Assembly: GCA_947462115.1 (NCBI GenBank)
Contig: CANHON010000004.1
Coordinates: 1-31,106, forward strand
DNA: 31,106 nucleotides
Direction of reading: 5' to 3'
From: Deltaproteobacteria bacterium
GTDB lineage: Bacteria > Myxococcota_A > UBA796 > UBA2385
The notes beneath the pieces were generated by a model. It did not search any database and had not been told where the DNA came from. It saw nothing but the letters and a program-made list of their open reading frames with translations. The position numbers were made by a program, and so were the translations under genes. Of the stretch, positions 7,338 to 15,832 are shown piece after piece. How positions within the stretch are numbered: the first letter of the stretch is position 1; every line of letters starts with the position of its first letter.

Positions 7338-8867
7338 CTACTGCGGGGCCGGGGCCGCTCCGCCCTCGGCGGGCGCAGGTGCCGGGGCCGCGCCGCCCTC
7401 GGCGGGCGCAGGCGCAGGTGCCGCGCCGCCCTCGGCGGGCGCAGGTGCCGGGGCCGCGCCGCCGCCGCAGGCAGCGCTGACCTCGGTCGCCATCGGGAGG
7501 ATCTGCTCCACGAAGGTGATCACGTCGCCGGCCATCTCGATGTCCTCGGCCTGCACGACCATGTCGGCGTTCTCGACGACCATCGCGACCTCGTCGCCGA
7601 CGCCCATCGCGAAGGCCTCACAGGTCTTGTATTTTTCAGCCAAGGCCTTGAGCTCGGCGAGCTTGGTCTTGAGCTCGGTCATCTTCTGCTCTTGGCGCTT
7701 CTTGCGCTCCTCGGCCTCCTTCTTCTTGCGCTCTTCTTCGCGCAGGCGGGCCTCTTCGATCTGTTGGGACTCCTTCACCCGCTCGATGCGCCCGAAGACC
7801 TCGTGGGCGGGCCCGATGGACCCGTCCTTGTTGTTGGCGTTGATAAAGGCCTGGAGGGTCTTTTCAGCCTTCTTGTAGTCCTTGACGTACTTCTCGTAGA
7901 GCGTCGCGGCGTTAAAGTAGGCCTTCTGGTTGCGCGGATCGACCGCGATGACCGCCTCGTAGAGCTTGGCCGCCTCGTCGTACTCCTTCATCCCGCGCAG
8001 CGCGACGGCGAGCCCGAGCTTGCCGTCGGTGTTGCCGGGCTCGCCCTGCAGGGCGGCTTCGAAGGACTGACGGGCCAGCGCGAAGTCGCCGGAGTTCAGC
8101 GCGGTGTAGCCGAGGTTGAGGTTGGCCTCGACGTTGTCGGGATCAAGCTTGATGGCCGTCTTCAGCTCTTCGATGGCCGAGGCCTCGTCGCCCATGACCA
8201 AAAAGGTGACGCCGATGTTGTTGTAGATGCCGGGGTCACCCGCGGCGAGCTCTTTGGCCTTCTCGGCGCAGAGCTGGCTGAGCTTGTACTCACCCTTCGC
8301 AAAGTAGAGGCGCGAGAGGTTGCGGTAGGCGTTGACGTTCTTGGAGTCCCGGATCAGGATCTCCTTCGCCTGGGCGATCGCCTCATCGTGCTGCTCCGAG
8401 GCCACAAGGGCCTCCATCAGCGCGTTGCGGGACTTGAGGTCGTTGGGGTCCGCCTCGGTCCGGGCCTTGAACAGGCCCACCGCTTCGGCGGCCTTCTTCT
8501 GACGCGTCAGCACGTCAGCCAGGGCGAAGGCGGCGTCGCCGTAGTTGGTGTCGGCCTGCAAGGCCGCGCGGTAGTGCCGCTCGGCTTGGGGCAGGTTGCC
8601 GAGCTGCTCCGAGACCCAGCCCGCGTTGTACTGCGCCTTCGCGAAGTCTGGCTTGGCCGTCGCCGCTGCGGCGAACTGCTGGTAGGCGCCGGCGAAGTCG
8701 ATGGCGCCGTCCTTGTCGGGGGTCTCTAGCAGCTTGACGCCGGCGCTAAAGGACTGGGCCGGGTTGACGACGTCGGTGGGGGTGGCGTCCTGCTTCGGGC
8801 AGCCGCCGAGCAGGCTGCTCGACAGGCCGAGCGCAAAGAGCACGGCGAGCGTTTTGGTCTTGACCAT
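7338..8867 (-). CDS. gltE: GltE/NfsE-like TPR lipoprotein
   Basis: This 509-residue protein has a lipoprotein signal peptide ending LLGGC, with Cys23 as the lipid-modified residue; Pro follows, so outer-membrane sorting is expected. Residues of about 40-330 are consecutive tetratricopeptide repeats (for example AKAQYNAGWVSEQLGNLPQAERHYRAAL, NVEANLNLGYTALNSGDFALARQSFEAAL). A charged coiled coil follows (EEARLREEERKKKEAEERKKRQEQKM), then a conserved domain, and an Ala/Pro-rich tail made of EGGAAPAPAPA repeats. GAGGAGA lies seven bases upstream of the ATG. The gene is 27 bp downstream of gltD and ends at a terminator. It probably scaffolds the periplasmic part of the complex from the outer membrane. 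Confidence 0.8.
   Translation of the reverse strand: MVKTKTLAVLFALGLSSSLLGGCPKQDATPTDVVNPAQSFSAGVKLLETPDKDGAIDFAGAYQQFAAAATAKPDFAKAQYNAGWVSEQLGNLPQAERHYRAALQADTNYGDAAFALADVLTRQKKAAEAVGLFKARTEADPNDLKSRNALMEALVASEQHDEAIAQAKEILIRDSKNVNAYRNLSRLYFAKGEYKLSQLCAEKAKELAAGDPGIYNNIGVTFLVMGDEASAIEELKTAIKLDPDNVEANLNLGYTALNSGDFALARQSFEAALQGEPGNTDGKLGLAVALRGMKEYDEAAKLYEAVIAVDPRNQKAYFNAATLYEKYVKDYKKAEKTLQAFINANNKDGSIGPAHEVFGRIERVKESQQIEEARLREEERKKKEAEERKKRQEQKMTELKTKLAELKALAEKYKTCEAFAMGVGDEVAMVVENADMVVQAEDIEMAGDVITFVEQILPMATEVSAACGGGAAPAPAPAEGGAAPAPAPAEGGAAPAPAPAEGGAAPAPQ
7341..7460. repeat. 33-bp tandem repeat coding the EGGAAPAPAPA tail of GltE
   Basis: The unit beginning GCCCTCGGCGGGCGCAGGT recurs at 7362, 7395 and 7428, exactly 33 bases apart, so copy number can change without shifting frame. 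It encodes the 11-residue unit EGGAAPAPAPA, present about three and a half times at the C-terminus. Unit-number variation between strains is likely. Confidence 0.8.
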
Positions 8868-8894
8868 GGGGGGATCTCCTCGCTGTACCTGCGC

Positions 8895-11800
8895 TTAGGG
8901 CTGAGACTCAAAGGTGCGGCCGGAAGAGGACCGCGCGGTGAAGCGGGCCTCGGACAGCTCTTCGACGAGCACCGGGAAGTCGTCGGGGCGCAGCTCACCC
9001 AGCCGACGCGTGGCGTAGGCCGTGTTCTCGTTGTAGAGGTTCAGGTTGTAGGCCTCCTTGAGGCCCTCGGCGTAGGCGTTGATCGCCTTGTCTACCTGGA
9101 CATAGGCCTTGTCCTCGAGACCCATGCGGTAGATCTCTTTCTGATCGTCCGTCATGTACTCAGGGATGTAGGACTTGAGCATGGACTCGGACATGTCCTC
9201 GTAGGCCTTCCCGAGCTGGACCAGCGAGGCCAGACCCCATTCGCCAGCGCCCATCTTGATGATGTCGGCGTAGGTCCGTTCGACCTCACCCAGCGCTTTG
9301 ATCTTGCCGAAGAGCTGCTCTTTGAGGACGTTGTTGGTCTGGGTCTCCGAGAGCTTCTTGCCGGGCCCGCTGATCTTCATCGCGAGGTAGCGCTCCAGCT
9401 GCGGCCGGGCGAGCGTCGTCTTGATCTCGGCCACAAAGGCACCGGCGGAGCCAACCGCCGCGCCCTTGGCGACGGCCGCGTCATAGGCGGCCACGGTCTC
9501 CTTCCAGTGCTTGTCCGCCTTGGCGGTCTGGTTGGAGGCCTCGAGGGCCTTACCGTACTGGAGGCGCGCGTAGAAGGTCTGCTCCACGCTCGCGCCGGCC
9601 GGGGGCTTCATGTAGAAGTCCATGTAGTAGCGAGCGGCCTCGTCCCAGTTCTTCTCCTCCTCGTAGAGCCCGGCGATGTCCAAGGGGATCGCCAAGGAGC
9701 GCGGGTCGTCGGGGTAGGTGGTGCGGAACTTGGTCAGGTCTTCGACCGCGCGGCTGTTCTGCCGCTGGGCGCGGCGGAAGAGGGCGGCCGAGAAGATCGC
9801 CTCCTTCGACTTCTCGAAGGCCGGGTCGGTTTCGTAGAGCTTCTCGTACCAGGTGGCGGCGGTGTCGAAGTCGGCGATGGACTCGTAGTCGTAGCCCAGC
9901 GCGGCGACCTGGCCCTTCCAGTGCTTGGACTTGGGGAAGTTCTCGATGAGGGCGTGACGCGCCTCCATCGACTTGCCCGCTTGGCCGGTCTGGTAGAAGT
10001 AGAAGGCGGCGTTGTTGAGCGCGAAGTCCGCGTCTTCGGACTTGGGGAACTCGGCGTAGAAGGCCATGTAGGCCAACGCGGCTTTGTTCTGGTCTTTGTC
10101 CTTCTGGAAGTTCACGTCCACGAGCTTGAGGGACGCCTTCTCGTAGACGCCCAACATCTCCTTCTTGAACTCCGGGTTCCCGAGGCTCTGCTGTTCGTAG
10201 AAGGCCTTCGAGACGTCCTTGAGGTTCTCGTAGTCCTCCACCAGCGCGAAGCTGTCGACGATGAGGTTCGCCGCCTGCATGGCCTGCTTGGACTTGGGGT
10301 CCATGGTGATGACCAACCGGAAACGGTCCGAAGCGTCCTTGAAGCGGTTCTTGTCGTAGTAGATGTACCCGGCCTCGTAGATCATCCCCTTGGTGTCTTC
10401 GTTGTCGGGGTACAGCTTGGCGAACTGGTCCAGGGCGACCAGCTTCTTCTCTTCCCACTCGTTGAGGGGGAGGATGTCGGTCTTGCCCTTGGACGCCTTC
10501 TGGACGCGGCCAGCCTTGGCCTCGGCCTTGATGACCTCCTCCGCCGCGTAGACCGCGGACCGGGCGCAGAACTGCGACTCTTTGCCGTTGGCGTCCAGCT
10601 TGACGACCGCCATGAACTCGGCGTAGGCCTCGGGGTACTTCTTGAGCTTGTAGAGGAGCTCGCCGTACTCATAGCGCATCTGGTAGACGTACTTCCCGTC
10701 GGGGAACTCTTCCAGGTAGACCGCGTAGGCGTCGCCCGCGTAGCGGTAGGACTCCAGCGCACGGGCGCCGGCGCCGAGCTTGCGGGCCTCGTTGTGGTAG
10801 TTCACCGCGACGGTGCGCAGGTTCTTCTCCAAGAACTCGCGCGAGGCCTTGACGGCGTCCTGGTTGGCCGAGTTGGCGCGGGCCCAGGCGGAGGACTTGC
10901 CGTAGTCTTTGCGGAGGCGCTCGATCTCCTGAGCGGTCTCCTCTTTCCGGCCCATCTTCTGGTAGGCGCCTATCACCTCGTTCTGGTACTCGGGCGCCTC
11001 GGGGCTCTGCGGGTTGTCGGCGATGAGGCGACGGTAGGTCTGGATGCACTCCTCAAACTTGCCCTGCTCGAAGTAGGTCGAGGCGAGGCGCTTGAGCATG
11101 GTGCGGATGAGGTCCTTGCGGCCCAGCTTGACGAGGTAGTCGTAGGCCTCGTCAAGCTCGCCGGCGTCCGCGAAGAAGCGAACGAGGTCCTTGAGCGCCT
11201 CTTCCTGGAGGTTGACCCGCTTCTTGGCCTCGGCCTCGCTCTGCCCTTCGGCGCCGGTCATCGAGAAGGCGACGACGCCCTTCATGGTCTCGATGGCCTT
11301 GCCGTACTCGCTGACGTTGTAGTAGCACCAAGCCAGCTTGTAGTTGGCGAAGGCGTACCACTCGCTGTCCTTGTAGCGGGTGGCCTGCTTGTAGGCCTGG
11401 AGCGCCTTGAACGCGACGTTGGTGTCGAAGTAGTACTCGCCGATCTGCACGAAGGCGGCGGCCATGTACTTGGACTCGGGGTAGGCCCGAACCAACCGGG
11501 TGTACTCCTCGACCGCCTGGTCCTTCTCGTCGATGCCGCCGAGCGTGCTCGCCAAGAAGAACGTGGCCTCATCGGCCCGCTGGTACTGCGGGTAGTTGTC
11601 GAGGATCTGCTTGTAGAGCACCACGGCCTTCTCGGCCCAGCCCCGGCTGTTGCCGTAGTTGGCCTTGATGGTGTCGGTGTCGCAGCCGGCCGTGTTGAAG
11701 CACTGATCCACCCGCTTGAGGTGCTCCGCCTCTTCGTCCAGGCGCAGGTCGCGGTGCTCTTCGTAGTAGAGCTCGGCGAGGCGGAGGAGCATCTCTGCCT

Positions 11801-12083
11801 TCTGCGTGCCCTGCGGGTTGCGGTTGGCGAGGATGTCCTTGAGGAACTTCATCGACTCGTGCCGCTTCTCGCGCGCGAGCTGACGGTAAGCGTCTGACTT
11901 CGACTGGGTGTCGACCTCGGACAACTTAAGGACGCGCCGCTCTTCCTTCTTGTCACGGTCGTCCTGCGCTTGCGCGCGAGCGTCCGTGGCGAAGGTGCCG
12001 AGTGCCACGACCGGAACCACGACCGGGGTCACCACGCTGAGCGCCAGCACGATGACAGTGGAGACGATGGGGGAGCGCTTCAT
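8895..12083 (-). CDS. gltD: GltD/AgmU/NfsD-like large periplasmic TPR protein
   Basis: This 1062-residue protein starts at ATG 12083, where GAGG lies seven bases upstream and a signal peptide follows (MKRSPIVSTVIVLALSVV...FATDARAQAQ). Nearly the whole chain is TPR-like helical repeats, such as LRLAELYYEEH, ADEATFFLASTLG, YMAAAFVQIGEYYFDTNVAFKALQAYKQA, and repeated YAEFPKSEDADFALNNAAFYFYQ-type units. The size and repeat content match Myxococcus AgmU/GltD, a periplasmic protein of about 1200 residues in the gliding complex, and its spore-coat paralogue NfsD. A start at 12188 would place the signal peptide internally, so I reject it. It is 115 bp downstream of gltC with a hairpin between. Confidence 0.8.
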   Translation of the reverse strand: MKRSPIVSTVIVLALSVVTPVVVPVVALGTFATDARAQAQDDRDKKEERRVLKLSEVDTQSKSDAYRQLAREKRHESMKFLKDILANRNPQGTQKAEMLLRLAELYYEEHRDLRLDEEAEHLKRVDQCFNTAGCDTDTIKANYGNSRGWAEKAVVLYKQILDNYPQYQRADEATFFLASTLGGIDEKDQAVEEYTRLVRAYPESKYMAAAFVQIGEYYFDTNVAFKALQAYKQATRYKDSEWYAFANYKLAWCYYNVSEYGKAIETMKGVVAFSMTGAEGQSEAEAKKRVNLQEEALKDLVRFFADAGELDEAYDYLVKLGRKDLIRTMLKRLASTYFEQGKFEECIQTYRRLIADNPQSPEAPEYQNEVIGAYQKMGRKEETAQEIERLRKDYGKSSAWARANSANQDAVKASREFLEKNLRTVAVNYHNEARKLGAGARALESYRYAGDAYAVYLEEFPDGKYVYQMRYEYGELLYKLKKYPEAYAEFMAVVKLDANGKESQFCARSAVYAAEEVIKAEAKAGRVQKASKGKTDILPLNEWEEKKLVALDQFAKLYPDNEDTKGMIYEAGYIYYDKNRFKDASDRFRLVITMDPKSKQAMQAANLIVDSFALVEDYENLKDVSKAFYEQQSLGNPEFKKEMLGVYEKASLKLVDVNFQKDKDQNKAALAYMAFYAEFPKSEDADFALNNAAFYFYQTGQAGKSMEARHALIENFPKSKHWKGQVAALGYDYESIADFDTAATWYEKLYETDPAFEKSKEAIFSAALFRRAQRQNSRAVEDLTKFRTTYPDDPRSLAIPLDIAGLYEEEKNWDEAARYYMDFYMKPPAGASVEQTFYARLQYGKALEASNQTAKADKHWKETVAAYDAAVAKGAAVGSAGAFVAEIKTTLARPQLERYLAMKISGPGKKLSETQTNNVLKEQLFGKIKALGEVERTYADIIKMGAGEWGLASLVQLGKAYEDMSESMLKSYIPEYMTDDQKEIYRMGLEDKAYVQVDKAINAYAEGLKEAYNLNLYNENTAYATRRLGELRPDDFPVLVEELSEARFTARSSSGRTFESQP

Positions 12084-12162
12084 GAGGCAGCCTCGTGTCC
12101 TGCCGGCCGGAGTGGGCCGAGGAGGGAAATAGAGAGGAAGAACGCCGATGGCGAGCGAGCCA

Positions 12163-12182
12163 AAGCCGCCCTTGGGGCGGCC
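12163..12182 (-). terminator. Short hairpin between gltC and gltD, possible attenuator
   Basis: On the minus strand GCCGCCC and GGGCGGC form a 7-bp GC stem around CAA, followed by only TTT before GGCTCGC. It begins about 15 bases after the gltC stop. The T-run is too short for an efficient terminator, but it may lower gltD-gltE expression relative to gltA-gltC, or protect the upstream message end. Confidence 0.4.
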
Positions 12183-12198
12183 TGACAATGACTTGACA

Positions 12199-14067
12199 CT
12201 ACTTGCAGGAACCCTGTTCCGTGTAGTGGTAGTACCCGAGCTCGTCCTTCCAAAACTCGCCGTTGAACGGCCAGTAGATGAACTCGACCGCGGTCGCGAA
12301 GTCGATGTTCACGGTGTCGAGGGCGTCACCGATCTCGGCGTTCTGCGACTTGTAGGCGTAGTCCACGCGCTGGGCGTCCACGACCTCAAACCGGATGATC
12401 TCGGACTGGGTCATGAGGTCGGCCAGCTTGTTGGACTGGCGGACCATCTCTTTGAGCAGCAGCAGACCGGCCCGGCGCTTGTAGCGCTCGCGGTCCTTCT
12501 CCAAGATCTTGCTCAGGTAGGGCGTCATGGCGTCAGCCCAGCGCTCTTGCTGCCGGCCGATGAGCGCCGTCTCCTGGTCCATCACCTCGAGGTGGCGGAC
12601 CAAGCCGTTGAGCTCCTGGTTGCGCAGGATCTTGTTGAACAGGGACTTCGGGAGGAGGGACTGGGTCTTCTTCTCCGGACCGAAGTAGGTGTCCCAGGCT
12701 TGGTCGGCGAGCTTCTTGCCCTCTTCCGACGCGTACTGCGTGGTGAAGTCCTGCATCTCGGCGAGCAGCGGACGGTAGTTCTGCTCGAAGCCGAGCAGGA
12801 GCTTCTCGACGCGGTTGTACTCGCACAGGTTGAAGTAGGTCAAGGCCCGGAGGATCGGCTGCTCCGGCAAGAACTCGTCGTCCTTGAAGAAGCCGCTGCG
12901 AACGGTCAACAGCTGCCCGAGGGTGTCGTTGAGGTTGTTCTGCATAAAGTTGGCCCAGCCGTGCTCGAACACGGACTGCGCCCAGTAGCTGCTCTCGCGG
13001 TTGACCAGCTCGTAGTAGTTGCCGGCCTCGTCGTAGCGGTCGATGCCGTAGTAGATGCGCGCGACGTTGATGAGCGCCAAGTCCTTGACCTCTTCCACCT
13101 CTTTGAGGTAGCGAGGGTCGTTGGTGACCTCAGCCTCTGCCCGGTACACGTCGCGGAAGGACCGGACGGCGCTCTTGAGCTTGTTCTGCTGGTTGTAGAT
13201 GACGCCGCGGAAGTACTCGCTCTTGAGGAACAAGGGCGACTTGGTCGACACCTGACCGAAGAACTTCCGCGCCTTCGAGAGGTCGTCCTCTTCGAAGGCC
13301 TGCACGCCGAGCAGGTAGAACATCTCGCTCTGCGCGCCGCTCGGGAAGGCGTCGGTCGGGATCTTCGTCACGATGCGCGAGAGCTCGGTGTCATCGCCGG
13401 TGTAGCGGGCGATCTTGACCAACTTCGGCAGCGCGTAGTTGAAGTAGGGGTCCTGGGGCCCCTTCTTCACGACCTTCATGTAGTGGTACTGCGAGGTGTG
13501 CCACATCTCGAGAGACTCGAGCGAGCGCGCCATGTAGTAGTCAATCTTGGTCTCGTGCTTGGGGTCGGTGTTGCCGGCCTCAATGAGCTCGAAGAGCAAG
13601 AGCGAAGCAGCGAGCGGCTTCTTCGCGCGGTACTGCTTCACCGCTTCCCGGAGCTTCTCCGGCTCGTCGGCGTCGCTGCCCTCGCCTTCGTCCGCCAGCG
13701 TCTTGGGCTTGGTGCGGTCGACGCGGGAGCCGATGGCGTCGTCTTCTTCGTCGAGCGCGCTGCTCTTGGTCTCGGCGGGGCCGACGGTGGGGCCGACCTC
13801 CGGCTCGGAGGCGGTCATCGACTTGGCCTGCTTGATCACGCCTGCCGGCGCGCCGCGCTCGGTGAGGCAGCGGACCTCGTCGTTGGTGAACTGCTCACCC
13901 GAGTCCTTCACCGTCATGACGATGATGTTCTCGGGCACGTTCACGCTGACCATGTTCATGATGTCGTCGCAGGACAGCGCGAAGGCCTGGGGAGACCAGA
14001 GCGCAGCGGCGGTCGTCAGCGAGGTCAAAAGCAGCGAATGTGCCTTGTGCAGTCGGACGGAGTTCAT
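12199..14067 (-). CDS. gltC: GltC-like periplasmic TPR protein
   Basis: This 622-residue protein starts at ATG 14067, with GGAG seven bases upstream, and has a signal peptide (MNSVRLHKAHSLLLTSLTTAAALWSPQAFA). A short N-terminal domain with two cysteines (SCDDIMNMVSVNVPENIIVMTVKDSG...DEVRCLTERGAP) is followed by an acidic, low-complexity linker at about 100-145. Helical TPR-like repeats then run to about 480 (ESLEMWHTSQYHYMKVVKKG, EMFYLLGVQAFEEDDLSKARKFFGQV), and a C-terminal helical domain ends in GSCK. Length, export signal and position between two barrel genes and a gltD-like gene fit Myxococcus GltC. It is 52 bp downstream of gltB and probably co-transcribed. Confidence 0.75.
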   Translation of the reverse strand: MNSVRLHKAHSLLLTSLTTAAALWSPQAFALSCDDIMNMVSVNVPENIIVMTVKDSGEQFTNDEVRCLTERGAPAGVIKQAKSMTASEPEVGPTVGPAETKSSALDEEDDAIGSRVDRTKPKTLADEGEGSDADEPEKLREAVKQYRAKKPLAASLLLFELIEAGNTDPKHETKIDYYMARSLESLEMWHTSQYHYMKVVKKGPQDPYFNYALPKLVKIARYTGDDTELSRIVTKIPTDAFPSGAQSEMFYLLGVQAFEEDDLSKARKFFGQVSTKSPLFLKSEYFRGVIYNQQNKLKSAVRSFRDVYRAEAEVTNDPRYLKEVEEVKDLALINVARIYYGIDRYDEAGNYYELVNRESSYWAQSVFEHGWANFMQNNLNDTLGQLLTVRSGFFKDDEFLPEQPILRALTYFNLCEYNRVEKLLLGFEQNYRPLLAEMQDFTTQYASEEGKKLADQAWDTYFGPEKKTQSLLPKSLFNKILRNQELNGLVRHLEVMDQETALIGRQQERWADAMTPYLSKILEKDRERYKRRAGLLLLKEMVRQSNKLADLMTQSEIIRFEVVDAQRVDYAYKSQNAEIGDALDTVNIDFATAVEFIYWPFNGEFWKDELGYYHYTEQGSCK

Positions 14068-14119
14068 TGGGCGCTCCAGAGCAGTCGCGGGGCCAGCGGC
14101 GAGGTTGGCGGCTGCCAAG

Positions 14120-14995
14120 TCACTTCATGTTCGGGAAGAAGAAGGAGACGGCGCCTTGAACCAGGAGGTTGTTCTTCATCTCCAGGTTCGTGGACTTCAC
14201 GGTCTCGATGTAGACCAAGGAGCGGGCCTCGACGCGAGCTGCGATGCTCTCGCCGAAGATGATCCGGACGCCGCCGCCAAAGTTGGTGGTCGGGTGGGTC
14301 TGGAACTGCGTCGCCTTGGCGAGCTCATCGTCCTCCGCGCCGAGCGCGGTCAGGTCGTCCGTCGTGCGGGTGAAGCCCATGCCGAAGGCGCCATACACGT
14401 CGAAGTTGACGATGTTGCGACCCACGACGGCGAGCTTCCCGTAGATCGGGGAGTACTGGAAGGTCGCCGCTCCGAAGAGCGTCAGCTTCGAGATGTCGGG
14501 CGAGACGCTGTTCTCGGTGACCAGCTGGGTGGTCAGCGGCTTCCAGTCGCCCTCGCCGAGGTCTGGGGCGAAGTCGAGGCTGGTCTCGACGGCGAAGACC
14601 TCGGTGATGTGGTAGCCGAAGCCGGTGCCCACGACGTAGCGGTTGAGGAAGGGGTCGTTGGCGACGAAGGCGATGTGAGGGGAGGCCTCAAAACGCCCGA
14701 GCTTGAGGAAGTTCTTGCGCGCGAGCGTCTTGATGACGGTCTTCTTCTTCTTGTCGTCCTCTTCGAGCACGATCTCTTTGCGCGCGCCGACGCTGTCGCC
14801 GAGCTCGCCGTCCTTGAGCTGCTGGGTCTCGGACTCAGAGGAGCCGGGGTTGGGCTCGCCGAGGATGTCGTCGAGCTCGTCGGCGACGACGACTGGGGCT
14901 TCAAGGGTGTCGGAGGGCTCCGCCGCGGCCGCGGCGCTGCTCCACAAGAGCGCGCTGAGGGCGCCAAGGCCCAGGAGCTGGTTCGTCATTCGCAT
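14120..14995 (-). CDS. gltB: GltB/NfsB-like outer-membrane beta-barrel protein
   Basis: This 291-residue protein has a signal peptide (MRMTNQLLGLGALSALLWSSAAAAAE), an acidic linker, a Lys-rich patch (EEDDKKKKTVIKTLARKN), then an eight-strand-like barrel domain from about 95 to the end. Barrel signatures are FEASPHIAFVANDPFLNRYVVGTGFGYHITEVFAVETSLDFAPDLG and the terminal strand GAVSFFFPNMK. It is clearly paralogous to the gene upstream: the FLK...NDPF.NRYV...YH...FA.ET...APDLG.....LTT pattern is shared. ATG 14995 has GAGGA about eight bases upstream; a second ATG six bases later is possible. Myxococcus GltA/GltB are outer-membrane parts of the gliding complex. Confidence 0.78.
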   Translation of the reverse strand: MRMTNQLLGLGALSALLWSSAAAAAEPSDTLEAPVVVADELDDILGEPNPGSSESETQQLKDGELGDSVGARKEIVLEEDDKKKKTVIKTLARKNFLKLGRFEASPHIAFVANDPFLNRYVVGTGFGYHITEVFAVETSLDFAPDLGEGDWKPLTTQLVTENSVSPDISKLTLFGAATFQYSPIYGKLAVVGRNIVNFDVYGAFGMGFTRTTDDLTALGAEDDELAKATQFQTHPTTNFGGGVRIIFGESIAARVEARSLVYIETVKSTNLEMKNNLLVQGAVSFFFPNMK

Positions 14996-15019
14996 CTCGG
15001 ATTCCTCGCGGAGCAGGGC

Positions 15020-15832
15020 TCAGAAGTCGTACTGGCGGGGCTTCATCTTCGGGAAGAAGACGCTGACGCCTGCCGACGCGACGAAGTTGTTGTAGAGGCG
15101 AGACTCTTCGACCGCGACTTCCGGGTCGTACTGAGGCTTCTTGTCCAGGTAAAGGTAGCTGCGGGCGTCGAGCTTGACCGCCACGCTGCTGCTCACGAAG
15201 AAGTCCATGCCGACGCCGAGGTTGACCGGCACCTTGTTCTTCTTGATGGCGGTGCCGAGGGCGGCCGCCGGGACGCCGCCTTCTTCGGTGTAGGTGGCGT
15301 AGTACTCGTTGATGCTCAGCAGGCCCAGGCCCGCGACCCCGTAGAGGTCGAAGTTGAGCACCCGCTCACCGAGGAGGTTGATCTTGCCGTAGATCGGAGC
15401 CCAGCGGGCGGCGAAGGTGGCGGCGAGGATGGCCTTCTCGACGGGCTGCTGGAAGCCCTTGGCGGTGCCCTCTTCGGCGATGGTCACCAGGGTGGTGGTC
15501 AGGCCCTTGAGGTCATTGGTGCCAAGGTCTGGCGAGTACATGAACGCCGCTTCGGCCGCGAGGGTCTCGCTGAAGTGGTAGGCCCCGAGCAGACCGCCCA
15601 CGTAGCGCTTGGCGAAGGGGTTGTTCGGGACGTAGCCGACGACCGGTGCGAGCTCGATCCGGTTTTCCTTGAGGAAGAACCGGTTCTGGACGACGTTGTA
15701 CTTGGGCCGGCCGTTGTTGAGCTCGTCCATCGCGTCGGTGGCGGGCTTCGCTCCGGCCTCGGCGTCCGGGGAAGCCATGGCCAACCCGACGATGGCCAGG
15801 AGGGGGGCCAGGAGCTGGAGAGGGGCGCGCAT
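15020..15832 (-). CDS. gltA: GltA/NfsA-like outer-membrane beta-barrel protein
   Basis: This 270-residue protein starts at ATG 15832 (AGGAG ten bases upstream) with a signal peptide (MRAPLQLLAPLLAIVGLAMASPDAEAG). The barrel domain follows a short linker: NRFFLKENRIELAPVVGYVPNNPFAKRYVGGLLGAYHFSETLAAEAAFMYSPDLG, repeated aromatic-rich strands, and a C-terminal SAGVSVFFPKMKP strand with final Phe. It shares the pattern of the next gene (gltB), 24 bp downstream, so the pair arose by duplication. It is first in the minus-strand operon, facing a 449-bp divergent spacer. In Myxococcus these barrels anchor the machine in the outer membrane. Distinguishing GltA from NfsA needs phylogeny. Confidence 0.78.
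   Translation of the reverse strand: MRAPLQLLAPLLAIVGLAMASPDAEAGAKPATDAMDELNNGRPKYNVVQNRFFLKENRIELAPVVGYVPNNPFAKRYVGGLLGAYHFSETLAAEAAFMYSPDLGTNDLKGLTTTLVTIAEEGTAKGFQQPVEKAILAATFAARWAPIYGKINLLGERVLNFDLYGVAGLGLLSINEYYATYTEEGGVPAAALGTAIKKNKVPVNLGVGMDFFVSSSVAVKLDARSYLYLDKKPQYDPEVAVEESRLYNNFVASAGVSVFFPKMKPRQYDF

Noticed and set aside
9507..11897. Plus-strand open frame of 796 codons opposite gltD
   Set aside because: Val/Leu/Gly/Glu-rich shadow translation with no recognisable family; the minus strand encodes TPR repeats with a signal peptide.
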